Source of the DNA: Tetrapyrgos nigripes
Lineage: Eukaryota; Basidiomycota; Agaricomycetes; Agaricales; Campanellaceae
Direction of reading: 5' to 3'
DNA: 64,000 nucleotides
NCBI GenBank assembly: GCA_013368315.1
Contig: JAACJM010000017.1
Span: forward strand, 372,001-436,000
Positions 1-11,682 of this stretch are shown in pieces; position 1 is the first letter of the stretch, and each line of letters starts with the position of its first letter. The notes under the pieces were generated by a model. It made no database searches, was not told the origin of the DNA, and saw nothing but the letters and a program-made list of their open reading frames with translations. The translations under genes were made by a program, and so were the position numbers.

Positions 1-1784
1 CGCTACGGCGTTCAACCGACTGTCTTCGATTTGAATGCACCTACTAGTCCACGGCTTGAAACAGCCTCTTATCAAGATGACGATCTGACGATCGTCCCAG
101 CTCATTATCCACATCACCATCCTAACTTCGACTTTGTACACTCACACTCCGAGTCTGTCCTCCGTCCTCCGCCCCCTCCCTTACGGACCATTGCCGAGAA
201 CGAAGCTCTCGCATATTGGATGACTTGTTTCATTGTGGAGACTCTCGATCCTGGCCTGAACCTGAGTGCGTACCATACCTCTGCTCCGAGTCATTGTGAT
301 ATTACCCAGTCTAACTTTATTCCCCATTCCCTTCCCTTTCTTTCTTTTCAGAAAACCACGTCAAACTCGTCGAAAAGGTCTACTACCTAATCTTCAACGC
401 CATTTTGGGCTCACCCCAAGGTCTCAACCCAGAAACATCTGTATGCCTCCTTTCCCTTCACTACCTCGAGCGTCTCATCAAATGCGGGCTTATCCCCACC
501 TCCATGTCGATGTCTCGAAATCTGGGACAATTTCGGAATCCTCATGGCGACGGGGCGCACCGTGACCCAAGCCAAATCCTCTTGTGGTTTATTTTATGTC
601 TCAACTTTGCTTTGGCGTGGTTAGATGAGTACAAATACCCTATTGCCTCTCTGTGCGTCATTTCCTTCATCCTAGCAACCAATCGTTCTCATCGTATTTG
701 TATTGATACTTATGCTCACAGCGCGCACTGGTTATCCATCCCCCAAACCACCTACAAAACCCTAGAAACCCAAGCCTACGTTGCTCTCGGCTGGAACATC
801 TCCTTTTTTGCTAACAATGGCCAATGGGACGATTATCTCAACCGCCTTGAAGAACATCTCATCCGTCTTCAAGCCCGTCTTAGTTTTACAGCCAGTGTTT
901 GGCCAAACATCAGCAATAACATGAACATGAACATCGATATCACTATCGATATCATTATGCAGCTGATAGAGAGATGCAGGACAGAATACGCTGATTGGCA
1001 AATCATCGAGCGTGGCCCTGGGCGGACGGAACCCCGTGGACCGGGTATCGGTATCGGTGGAGACGTTTATGACATTGACAATGTTGGACCTGCCACTGAG
1101 GACAACGACATTGAGATATTCGAGTATCAGTCCCCGATGTTTGGTTTTGGTGTCTCTTTGTCTTCGCCTCACTCGGACGAGAGCTTGAGTTCTTTCGCTT
1201 TCCTCGAGTCGGAGTCTTCTTCAACCTCTTATCTCCGCAGAGAACAAGAACAACAACTCGCGAATCTTCTGTACCAGCCGGCGCCTCAGGGCCAGGCTGA
1301 CGATATGGATTCAGAAGGGCAGAGTAGCATGCACATTGACAGTCCTGATAGTCCTGCCGGTGTGTTGGTGACAATATCCCAGGTATTCGAATCCGAATCC
1401 GAACCCGAACCCGAACCCGAATACCATATCCACTCCTTCCAGTTCCCTTCGGTTCCTCCAGGCATATGCATCGAGACCCTCGAACTCCAGCCATTGACAG
1501 CTCCAGCTGCCAGTGAAGACTCCGACGTTGATATGTACGCCGGTGACTACAACGTTAACGATGACGAACCATTACTATTAGACACCTCACTGGACGACTC
1601 TTCCTCCTCCTCTTCCACCTCGCCGTCACCATTACTACCTTTGCAGAGGAAGAGTAGGAATAGTCAACCCAAGTCAGTACCGATACCAACGATTTCTACG
1701 ATTTCTAGTCTAGATCTCCATGGTCAGCCTGAGGCGCCAGTGTTTCAGCCTTTTATAGGCAGAAAGCTGTGTAGGTATGCGTAG
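1..1784 (+). CDS. Cyclin-like protein, 5' end cut by window
   Basis: Three exons fit in one frame: <1..265, 352..652 and 722..1784 (stop TAG). The 69-bp second intron is a multiple of three, so the frame also reads through it. After a proline-rich stretch comes ENEALAYWMTCFIVETL, then a helical region (KLVEKVYYLIFNAILG, VCLLSLHYLERLIKCG, LLWFILCLNFALAWLDEYKY, TYKTLETQAYVALGWNISFF). This order of helices resembles the cyclin N-terminal box of Pho80/Pcl-type fungal cyclins, including the ALAWLDE position equivalent to LANKWLDD. Such cyclins bind a CDK. The C-terminal third is acidic and Ser/Pro-rich, with an EPEPEPE run, and is probably disordered. A related gene lies at 21438..23223. No start codon is visible; the frame is open from base 1. 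The alternative is a cyclin-fold protein without CDK activity. Confidence 0.6.
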
Positions 1785-2979
1785 GAACGTAGGAAGGGAA
1801 GAATGGTTATACTATGCATGATGCATGAAGACTGAAGCTTGACCGTTGATATGAGCCGGCGTCTGATGGGTTATCGGAAAGACTTGAGGTTACGGTTGCA
1901 GTCCCCGACAACGAACGAACCTGGAGGTTTACGGGGAGTCAGTCAGGGATTACGAAGCCGAAGAATGACACGCCGAAAGGACAAAAATATCCGCTCGACG
2001 GATAGATAACATTATTGTACTGATATAAGATGTTTCTGTACGCCTTTCTGCCGAGCGGATATTTTTGTATTTTCGGCGTGTGAGGCTGAGTTGTTTACAC
2101 TGCGTTTCCGCAGGTGGCTATGTTAATTACGTCCCGATTTCTCCCGTCCGTTTCTTTCCGCATATCAGACACTCCAATCAGGGTTTCCGTTTCTTTTCCG
2201 ACCGTATACAAGGTTCAACATGTCCAACTGGACCTTTCTTCCTGTTCCCCTACAATGATGTTGACTCATACCTCTCTGCTTCATTGCCCTCTTTAATGTG
2301 CTTCTGTGCAAGCTTAGCTATGATTTCTTTCACAGCAGCAGTGCTGCAGCACTCGTTGTTTCAGTCCTCTTTTCCTTCCCTTTTGAATATATTCTCGGCT
2401 CTAAGATGTCTGTATATTTCAACTCAATGCCCAAGTCTGTTCCGATGCACCCTTTGTCTTTTCCACTTTTGTTCTACGGATTCTGTTCATGAAGACTCAA
2501 TGCACGAATGAAGTAGTTTGGTAGTCTCTTCACATGTACTTGTATTCTCTTAATGGTAAATAGTAAAGAAGTCTAATAGAAAATAATGTGTATTTGTCAT
2601 TCCTGCCCTGTAATACCATTTCTGGTACTGTATGCCTAGACGCATAGACCTATCAGGAACAAGTGGCGTGTAGGTCATAGCCCCTATCTTTTCTTTTATC
2701 ACTATTCTTCTTCGTACGGACCACACATCTTCTCGGCTCTTTTCCATTTATTTTACAAATTCATTATTCCTTATTCGCTAGTATATTTTCATTTCTCTTG
2801 ACTCCCGCCACACTCATACATGTATCACACTTGGTACATGTTTTATACCAATTCTGCCAGCCTATCTCGTACTTATTTCTTCCTATACGCCTTTCTCTTA
2901 CAATTTTTAGACTCGAAATCCCTCATTTTTTTTACTATTACCAATTCGGCGCATAGTATGATGTTTTGTATAAATACCT
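1785..2979. other. Intergenic, AT-rich, one foldback element
   Basis: This follows the stop of the cyclin-like gene. Apart from the foldback element at 1969..2080, I see no gene here. The open frames near 2065-2511 and 2820-3017 have no recognisable protein character and no matching splice pattern. Confidence 0.6.
1969..2080. mobile_element. Short foldback/MITE-like element
   Basis: The ends are 30-bp inverted repeats: 1969..1998 begins CACGCCGAAAGGACAAAAAT, and 2051..2080 is its near-exact reverse complement, ending TTTCGGCGTG with two mismatches and otherwise full pairing. About 52 bp separate the arms. The trinucleotide TGA sits directly outside both ends, which would fit a 3-bp target duplication. 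No ORF is possible at this size. It could alternatively be a transcribed hairpin in the 3' region of the cyclin-like gene. Confidence 0.6.
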
Positions 2980-3666
2980 ACATCAGCAAAACTGCAAAGA
3001 GTGTAGCAGTGGTGTAGCAGAGGGGTGCTACTAGCTACACCCAGGTGTAGCGCTACACTTTTCGGCGACGCAGGAACACCCAAGTGTAGCTACTACACCC
3101 GTGCCTATGTGTTTCACACCATGACCATGCTACACTGTGCTACACCTGTCCTACATCATGCTGCAATTGGTTACTGCAGTTTGTTTTCCTTCACTGCAGA
3201 TGAGAAAAGACAGGCAAATTATCATATTACTGGAATAGCGACTACATACATACATAGGTACTCTACTCAAACACACATATATACTCCCTAATCCACTGCA
3301 AATGTCCAGTCCATGAACATGACCTGCCTTCTCTTCAAAACCTTCCCACTCCCCGCTAATAGCCCACATCCATGACTATACAACATGAAAGTCAGGAAAA
3401 ATGAAACATCATAGTAACATTTGAACGCACCATAAAAGTTGCCATGGCCTACATTGGACTCACCGAATGACTACTTATTATTAAGTAGTTTGCATAACCT
3501 GGTAATGCCAGGACCTGCGACAAAAGCACACCTGTGCTTGCAGTCAGTGAAAAGGAAGTGAATGTAACAAAGCAAATGCATACTGGAAGCTCTGGGACTA
3601 AACAACCAAATGTGGGACACTGTAGATACAAGAGCTCAAGGATAATAAGCACTAGTAGCGAAGGGA

Positions 3667-3912
3667 TGTTGAATTTTACATTTGGTGTAGGTGAGTGAAA
3701 AGACTTCGGAGCAACAAGAAGTAAAATTCAGATAGGCAGGGAACCCGTTGCAAGCGCACAAGGTTCCCAATTCGTACATAACAGTATATATATAGCTAAA
3801 TAGGGGTTTTCGCAGTCAATCGTATTTACAATTAATATATCGAACTCGTTAACAGAGGCGTCAATGCATTTCCGAGCTTCTGAGCTCATCAACGGAAACC
3901 CAAAATCCAACA
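3667..3912 (-). repeat. LTR (3' LTR of the minus-strand element)
   Basis: This 246-bp repeat is about 96% identical to 5071..5316, with TG and CA termini. A TATATATAG tract lies inside at the same position in both copies. Confidence 0.9.
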
Positions 3913-4029
3913 CACCCCCATGAGCGAAGGAAGCGAGCAAAAGAAAATGATTCATTGTACACCCCCGGAATGAAAAAAATGGTCAGCTACCTTTCATCAT
4001 ATACCCCCAAGAATACCAAAGAAAATCAG

Positions 4030-4875
4030 TCAATATACATAGTCGACATCTTCAACCATCATTGCATTTCCCTTCTTCAATTCCAGCCAGGCCTTCCGCT
4101 TCTCGCAATTCTCCTTGTAATGTCCCTTTTCATCACAGAACCAACAAGTAATTTGCTCAACCGGAAGCGAAGTTTTGTTAACACTGAGAGTGACATTGTG
4201 AAGAAGATCTTTCGCATTTGTCGGTATAGTCGTTTGTGGAGTGGGAATAACACGAGTGAGTTGACGAGTTTCTTCTGCTAACAGCCGTGTCGTAACGTGG
4301 TCGAGAGTGAGGTCACTGGATGGAGTATCGTCGAAATTAATGATGAGAGAGTCGTAAGAAGATGGGAGACCCATAGTGAGTGCAAGGATAATGTCCAGAT
4401 CTGGAACTGTAAGCCCAGCCTCCTCCATCTCAAAAACCTGACTCTTCACCTCTCCAATCCAAGCAGACATCTTCTGACCTTTCTCCTTCTTCATCGTCAA
4501 AAACTTGCGCTTGAGGGACAAGAATGTGGCAAATCCACGAGCACGGTGAACAGCCTTCAAGTCTTCCCAAACGACAAGTGGGTCCTTGCTGTGCATGTGG
4601 GACAACTGTCCAGGCTCAACTCAGAGAATCATCTCAGCGCGTGCCTGCACCATCTTTGTCGTCAATTGAGCATTCAATCTATTCGTCATATCCGCCTCTA
4701 TGTCCTCCTGCTTCCATGGCTTTCCTTTGTCATCAACCTGGTCAATCATGACCTCAATGAAATCGGTCCATAGCTCCTTTCAGATAAGCTCAGCCTCCAT
4801 GCGCATGGACCAAGCAGCGTAGTTCGAGTCATTGAGTTTGGCAAAGCGAGAAGTGGAAGAGGAGTCATCAGACAT
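4030..4875 (-). pseudogene. Copia-type gag, broken by two in-frame stops
   Basis: The minus frame starts at the ATG 4875..4873 (MSDDSSSTSRFAKLNDSNYA, the usual gag N-terminal LNGSNYxxW type) and runs to 4030. It contains KFLTMKKEKGQKMSAWI and GLPSSYDSLI, as in the UBN2/retrotran_gag_2 family, and a CCHC zinc knuckle CWFCDEKGHYKENC near the C-terminus. Gag normally packages the element RNA. Two TGA stops interrupt the frame, at 4782..4780 and 4623..4621. The downstream part (4605..4030) stays open for 191 codons. Both stops could come from CGA by C-to-T change. No pol follows. Confidence 0.85.
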
Positions 4876-5070
4876 AGTGAAGGTGGTAGGTCTTCGTTGT
4901 CGTCTTCAAGAGTTTCGTCAGTTCGTCAGGGAGAGTCGTCAATGTACAGTTTTCGTTGTCTGTACAGATTACAGATAGGGGGTTCGTCGTGTAGGACTAG
5001 ACAGATGCCGGTTGCCAAAGCATAGGTCTAGAACAGTGAGCATAAGGTATGGGATGTGCCTGTGCACTTG

Positions 5071-5316
5071 TGTTGAATTTTACATCCGGTGTAGGCGAGT
5101 GAAAAGACTTCGGAGCAACAAGAAGTAAAATTCAGATAGGCAGGGAACCCGTTGCAAGCGCACAAGGTTCCCAATTCATACATAACAGTATATATATAGC
5201 TAAATAGGGGTTTTCGCAGTCAATCATATTTACAATTAATATATCGAACTCATTAACGGAGGCGTCGATGCATTTCCGAGCTTCCGAGCTCATCAATGGA
5301 AACCCAAAATCCAACA
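5071..5316 (-). repeat. LTR (5' LTR of the minus-strand element)
   Basis: This is the partner of 3667..3912. It has the same length and termini and is followed directly by the AGGGA target duplication. Confidence 0.9.
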
Positions 5317-6049
5317 AGGGATCCACGTACTCAAGACATACCAATCAACCACATCCTCCACAGTGCTTTCTCTTCAAGTCTGCAGTGAGGGACAGACCCA
5401 GGACACACACTCGGCATACAGAAACCTTGTTTGGGAGCTTGTACAGGTCATAGTTGAAGGGAGAAGACTGAGAAAGATGAGAAAGTCGAGGACAAAGGGA
5501 CGGTTGGAAGGAAAGATGACGATGTGGCAAAAAAAAGTCGAACCTTTTGAAATAAAAGTTTTCAAACTCCGCTTCAATTTGACTTTGACGTTTGGAGCGT
5601 CCGCGCTTGCACTTCCTCCTTTCTGACACCGCACGCTCTCTTTCTCCAAAAGCCTTTCTTCATCTGCTCCTGAATTTTTAACTGTATGTATATGTTGTAC
5701 TGATAATACTACGCTACCCTCTTTCTCATACACTATCTTTCTTCATAAGCCTTTCCTCACCTGTTCCTACTTGTAGCACTATGTTCAGTATTGACCATGC
5801 TACAGGTACCACTCTCTTTCTCATATTCATTTTTACTTCATGTGTACTTAATTGAAATTGCAGTTGTGATACTAGATAGTAGGGCATTGTACAATCTGAA
5901 GTGTAGCAGTAAATATGTGGTGTAGGTAGTCTGAGGAAGTGTAGTAGAACTGGTCCTGACCGAAAATTTGTAGCCAGGTGTAGATGGGTGTAGCGGTTGT
6001 GTAGCAGGTCTACCAGTCAGACCTCCTACACCCTGCTACAAGGTTGTGA

Positions 6050-6073
6050 ATTTGCTGATGTACATCAGCAAAT
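6050..6073. repeat. Perfect 24-bp palindrome
   Basis: The sequence ATTTGCTGATGT (6050..6061) is followed directly by its exact reverse complement (6062..6073). The left half is the right end of the 2980..6061 element. The right half looks like the first bases of another copy of the same terminal repeat. Confidence 0.8.
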
Positions 6074-7866
6074 GCGGGTTTTTACTCATGGGCTCACGGG
6101 GGCTCACAGAGCTCTTTCCTCAAATATTTCAGGCTTCCCCCCATTTATTTACCTAGATTGGGTACTGATACACTATATAGAGACCCTATTTGTGGTTTAA
6201 ATTAGTGTTTTGAGAAATGGTAAGTAGTTGCCCTTTGTATATAGCTTTGATATAGCTTTTGAAGGATTTTCTGAAAAACACACAAGTGATGATGATGGCA
6301 AGCATAATATACAGAAGGACCATTTCAGACTATGTAAATGGAGTGTATAGATTTGGTTCAGGTCAATGTGTAAGGTCCATAGCAAGGAGGAATGCCCTAT
6401 GTACAGTTTAGTCAAAAGAACTCATGGAATTTTTGACTCAGCTCACCAACTCGCGGACTCATGAACTCATACAGCTTTCAGGCACTTGTGCAAGCGGCTG
6501 CAAGTGCCCATGAGTGATTTTCTGAAAACCTGATTAGTAGTACTTACAAGCACACAATATACCAAGTTATCCACTACCAACTTCACCCTTCCTAGCCTAA
6601 GCCAATCCAGTCCAAAGTCCCAGTCTCCCAGCTCTTTCCCAGAAAGCCTCTCATTGTTCTCATCTTCCTACCTCATTTCTGTTTCAGATATTTCTTGGTT
6701 GTTACTGCCTAGAACCTCCAGATCAGCACCACCGTCAACCTCTAGATGATTTCTCAGACTTACCTGGGTTCGAGGAGTTTTCTATTCAGGTTTATATCTT
6801 TCGTGTCAGCGCCCTCTGGCCTCGTACTCGCCACGCCTCAGTGCTGGCCCACACCCCCTTCATACCGGACAAGACTGGGTAGAGTCCAAGGGGACCTTTA
6901 TGCCAATGGACTGTTGGTTATTCTTATTCCTAACTTATCAGGATATTGTACAGTATCATCTTGTATATAAAACGTAGGATGCCAGCTCAGCCTTCTATTT
7001 CACCACTACTACTTATTGTGATCGAAAAAGACGTAGCAACGTTGACAAAGTTAAAGTTTAAGCAAAAGTAATCTGATTTTTTTTTTTCATCTTGTCGTTA
7101 CACTATCAGTAGCTAGGCTAAGTATACTGTATACGTAGTAGTACTGTAGATACCCGTACTAGTTTAGTATGTGAATAATTAACCTCGCACGTCAACGGGG
7201 GCCCGGGAAGGGTGTGTTGGAATCAGGATGGCACAGTAATGTAGGAAAAAAGTTACATGTGTCGCGCGGGTCCCAGTGAAATGAAGAAATGGGAATGGGG
7301 CAGTAGAAGGTAGTAGTTAGTTATGTGGGTTGGGTTGTGTATTCCGATATTCCATTGCAACACTGGAAGAAAGGATGAGTGTTAGATCGATCCTCATCAA
7401 AAGTGATGGAAGGGGCAAGGTTGAGAACATCAAGTCGTGGACGCGAAGGGGACAAAGGGTAGAGTATGGACAGGGAAAGGGGAAGAGGGATAATGCGCTC
7501 GTAATGGAGAGGGAGAAAGGATACAAGTAAGTAATCGACACGTAAATAAAGATATATAGTCTGACTATTGCACAATGATCTCTAATAGGTACTGGTGAAA
7601 TTGCAGGCAGACGAAGCACAATGGATGGAAGAAACGTGATGTGAAGTGCAAGTGAGATGAAACAGAGCAGACGTGACTCGGAAATGCGAACCGGAAGCCT
7701 GAAGGCCAGAGGCCAGAAAAAAGTCCGAAATGAAAAGAAGACCACAACGACAGAAGGCACGACACGGGGCTGGGTTGAGGGTTCGTTGCTTTGTTTTCGA
7801 CCTGATAGGAAAGTGAGAGAGGTCATGAAAGCTATCCTTCATTCTCCATCGATCTCACTCCTACAC
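6074..7866. other. Intergenic, no gene recognised
   Basis: Nearly 1.8 kb with only short open frames and no recognisable domain. An A/T-rich stretch with a T9 run lies near 7079. The ORFs around 7317-7842 have shadow-like composition and no splice support. The last few hundred bases are the 3' flank of the minus-strand gene ending at 7867. Confidence 0.5.
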
Positions 7867-10800
7867 TCATGCAGGTCTCCACGTTCCACCGGCTCTATCA
7901 ACCATATGAGATATATCCCCCCAGCTAGAGACAGTCCTCCCGCTGTCGTCCGTTGTCGCTCCTTCAATCGTCGCAGGGCCCGTTATAAACGATGCTGCTG
8001 CAGTGCTGATATCAGGCGGACTGCTTGTCGACGTTGGAGGACTAGCTTCTCGTTGCGCACTACCAGGGATGGCTAAACCCCCAGAAGGCTCGGGTTCTCT
8101 GCCTTCGTCGTGCCCGTGAAGAGTGGGCTCAGAAGGAGGAAGGGAAGGTGGGTACCCAGCTGACGATGCGAATAAGGAGGGTGCAGTGCCGGCTGACAGG
8201 TTTGATTGCGAAGGTCTTAGAGCATGCGCCGAGCCGACAATAGGCTCTACAGGCACTTCATGCTCTTGTTCTTCGGTTTGCCTGGGTGCAGGTACGTCTC
8301 CAGATGCTCGTGACGATGTCGGTGACTGAGGCTCCTCTTCCACAACTCTGTCTTCTCGGTTTCTCCATTGCGTCCTGAGGGGATTTCCTGGAATGGGCTG
8401 GCCAAAAGTATAATTCTCCAATGCATCCGATCCACTACCAGACCGAGAGTGGGAACCAGTTCTATCTGAGAAATACGGCGAGTCTTCTTCCAATCTTGCC
8501 ATACTAGAGTTGGCCCGAGACCTTCTCACAGCAAGCTCTAGACTGGAACGAGAGGCAGATCCGACATTCTGTAACAGAGACTGTGCACGAGAACGAGCAC
8601 CCGTTATAGCCATGGATATTGAGTTTGTCCGTGAGCGACCACTGGAGGAACCAGAATGGGAATTCGTCCGAGAATTATCTCCAGAACGGGAACCAGAGCC
8701 GGAGCTGCTTCCAAAGCTACGACGATGTCCAGAAGAAAGCGTGCTGGCCCTTGTCCTCAGCGCAGTAAACGAGGATTTCGGACTAGGTCCTTGGGAAGGT
8801 GTCAACAATCCAAGTTGATCGTCATTTTCGGCGGCTTCCTGGGATCCTTCGGGTTCAGGCTGCTCCATCATACCAGACTCGTCGGCGTCATCGTCGAAAA
8901 AGTCGTCTTCCTCCCTTTCCAGATCAGAGCTATACACTGCGGGTTCTGGCTCTGGGGATGATCTACCTGGAGCGACACCAGCACGAATGGAACTATACGT
9001 CTCACTATCCCCTCTCGTCCTAGCCCTAGATCTCCTTGGGAAATCCACACTCACACTGGGTGAGGACGCCACAGACGGGGACGGAATCGTACCCGCACGA
9101 GCTCTTCCCCGTCCTTGCCGAGCACTGCCCTGTGGATGTCTTGGAGGCATAGGCAAGCCCATATCCCTCATACTGGTCGGGCTCGGAACACTGGATCCAC
9201 CTGAAGTGTACAACGATCGAGGCGAATGCGAGTCGGTGGACTCTCTGTACCTTGTCGAGTGGGTAGTATGCGAGACACCTGAAGCTATGGAACGACCATT
9301 GGACTGGGAGTTGGAATTATGTGAGTTGGAATTGGAGTTGGAATGGCTGTGAGTCACGTTAGATCGAGTTCCTGAAGAATAACTAGCTCCTCCACGAGTA
9401 GGTTGACGGAATTGGAAGGGATAACGAGATGAGACGGGTCTGCCCAAACTCGACATGGAGCCTGATGCCCGTTCAGAAGAGGGGTCCTCACTGGTACCAT
9501 TCGTCGTATCTTCTTCTTCTTCTTCGTCATCCTCTTCGTCCTCCTCTTCCTCTTCAGCCTCTCCAGCCTCTTCATCATGTTCTTCTGCACTCGTCTGACC
9601 AGGACTTCTTCTCTTTCTCCTACCAGACCCAGTCGACGACTCTTTGAAGCTCGGAACAGAAGGCGATGGGGGGAATGGTATCCTTTCATCCTCGCTAGAC
9701 ACCTGCGCAGCTCCACCTGCTGCACTGAACGGATACGGCAATTTCGTCAATGGTCCTGTACTGGACGGCTCCCTTGAAGCTCTCTGAACCACTTTCGGAA
9801 TAACAGCAGCCAAATCAGGCGGAGTCGTCCTTCCTGTAGTACCGCTAGGTCCAGCACCGGGTGTCTGAACAGGCGTCCTGAAGAAATCGTCCGACAAGAT
9901 ATTCCTGCGTTGTTGCTGTTGTTGTAGACGAACTTCGACATCAACGGCACTAGGTAATCCAACAGCCGCCATCAACTTGTCGATACCTTCAAACCCGCCA
10001 GGAGAAGGTAAGCCTGCGTTTCCAAGTAACGCACTCGCATCCGGCGAAGGGTCTCGTTTTTGTCCGTAACCCCAACGGCTGGCGGTGGGCCGAACACTGA
10101 CAAGGCAGAACTCGTAGGCGTCGGTGATACGTAGACGAGTACGATCACGCCAACTCCATGGAAGAATTGACTGGCGATCAATGTCGGAGAGATTGTCGCT
10201 GTACACCGATGCCCTAGCAAACGACTTCTCCTGGTCTTCTTCCTCCCAGCGATATCGAGGTCCACACAAGCCTCCAAAGCCTTGGCCACTCAAAATCCAT
10301 AATCCAAGCCTGAAAACCAATCTCAGCTTCAGAAAGGATAGATGTACAGGTCAAGCTCTTACCAACTACCAATTAGCACCAGTGCCCTCCAGGCGGCCCA
10401 CGCTGCATTGGCAATCAAGACACCTCTTGCATAACCAGTAAGCGTTCCATCCTCTACCCTAAAGAACGTCGGGTCCCTCCTGCTGATGCCAGCATCCGCA
10501 AGGGCGACGACATTAGGGGAGGGTGAAGAGAAGGTCAAGAGCAAAGCTAACGCCAGAGCTGCACGTGGAAGAAGTAGAGCTATGGTAGGAAGGTTTTGGG
10601 AATAGAAGTAGAATGTCTCGGCGAGGCCATCCCGAATGCTGCCAGTTTCGCCAAAGAAAGCTGTATAGCGTACATGATGAAGGAAGCAAAAGTGGGTGTA
10701 TGATGTCAAAGATGCAAACGTGAAAGCCGGTGCGGACATGTAGATGGGGTAGATTGCAGGTCGTTCTGGATCGGATGCGCGGAGATGCGCAGAGGGGTGA

Positions 10801-11682
10801 GTTTTGAGGTCAGGAGAAGGATACGAAAGGTAACGCACTGGTTCGCCATCGACGAATAAAGGAGTAGACCAATTCATAGATAACGACTACGAGAATCCAA
10901 GTGAACCAGCATGCAATGTAAGCAGCTGCACCGAGTGCCCAATTTCTGCCGTGACCAGGGACACCGGGCGCCTCAGGGTCAGGAAATTTGGAAACCCTGC
11001 GGCAAGGTGTCAGCCCTGAATTGAAGAAGGCAGTGCGGAATATAAACTAGACTCACTGAATGAGCATGAAGGCAGCGTTGAAGTCGAAAAAAGTTTGAAG
11101 AGGGATATGTGCAAAGACCAGAATGGGATATAGATAGAAATAAATGCGGGTTGTAATGGAGGGGTTGCGCAATAAGTCGAAGTTGGTGCCTCTAGACCGA
11201 AACTTGGGTTGCTGAAGTCGCATAGTCGGAACGGCTCCTTCACCAGAGAATACTGTTGGTGATAATGCTGAAGCCATTGCTCTGGACCAGATCCGGTTCT
11301 GTCCTCCACGAGTTTGGTCCGTGGGGTCAGGCTCCTTCTCGTCACCTTGCTGCATGCTGACGACACGTACGGAACGTGGCGTAGGTTTGCGACCACCCAT
11401 ACCCATAAAGTAGGAGGGATCAGTTGGAGCAGGTGTGGGAGCAGGAGAGTCGGTCATGATGGAACCGTGGATTGTAGAAGCAGGAACGGGGGGAGGAGGG
11501 CGTTGAGGAAGCCATGACGGATATCCTTCCGAATCTTTGGACATATGATTTGGAGATGAGGGTGAGGGTTCGTCGGTGTCGCCTTGGACCTCGACGAACG
11601 ATTCCGATTCAGCTGGCGAATCTATGTTGGGATTGGGCACCTCTGGGGTTGGCTGTCGTGAAAAGCGTGAAAAGCGGAACAT
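7867..11682 (-). CDS. Large multi-pass membrane protein with serine-rich tail
   Basis: Four exons splice in frame: 11682..11057, 10996..10839, 10765..10363 and 10309..7867, giving 1209 residues. The start ATG at 11682 opens MFRFSRFSRQPTPEV. Residues 1-170 are Pro/Ser-rich. About five hydrophobic segments follow between residues 175 and 415 (IYFYLYPILVFAHIPLQTFF, AYIACWFTWILVVVIYELVY, YMSAPAFTFASLTSYTHFCF, TIALLLPRAALALALLLTF, NAAWAAWRALVLIG). After WSWRDRTRLRITDAYEFCL the last 750 residues are Ser/Arg/Pro-rich, with an acidic EEEEDEEDDEEEEE run near residue 650. The membrane core has a conserved look and I recall similar hypothetical proteins in Agaricomycetes, but I know of no assigned function. 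An extra intron inside the long last exon cannot be excluded. Confidence 0.72.

Larger units (their letters stand above)
3667..5316 (-). mobile_element. Gag-only Ty1/copia-type LTR element, complete ends
   Basis: Two 246-bp direct repeats (3667..3912 and 5071..5316) start TGTTG and end CCAACA, so they have TG...CA termini. A 5-bp direct repeat AGGGA flanks the whole unit (3662..3666 and 5317..5321), a perfect target duplication. Only 1158 bp lie between the LTRs, and they hold a copia-type gag on the minus strand. There is no protease, integrase, reverse transcriptase or RNase H. A purine-rich tract (ATGGGGGTG on the minus strand) abuts the LTR at 3912. I did not find a convincing tRNA primer-binding site. 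The two LTRs differ at 10 of 246 positions, all transitions. Confidence 0.88.
2980..6061. mobile_element. TIR element with GTGTAGC subterminal repeats
   Basis: The left end reads ACATCAGCAAAACTGC and runs into GTGTAGCAGTGGTGTAGCAG. The right end, read on the minus strand, starts ACATCAGCAAATTCAC and runs into TTGTAGCAGGGTGTAGG. Both ends carry many GTGTAGC/GCTACAC motifs (about 3000-3160 and 5760-6050). Such subterminal motif clusters are common at DNA-transposon ends. The interior is mostly the LTR element at 3667..5316, so the original element would be about 1.4 kb and non-autonomous. No clear target-site duplication is seen and I cannot assign a superfamily. The two ends could instead belong to separate copies. 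Confidence 0.45.

Noticed and set aside
5345..5733. Overlapping frames after the LTR element, considered as pol remnants
   Set aside because: They lie outside the target duplication and show no protease, integrase or reverse transcriptase motif.
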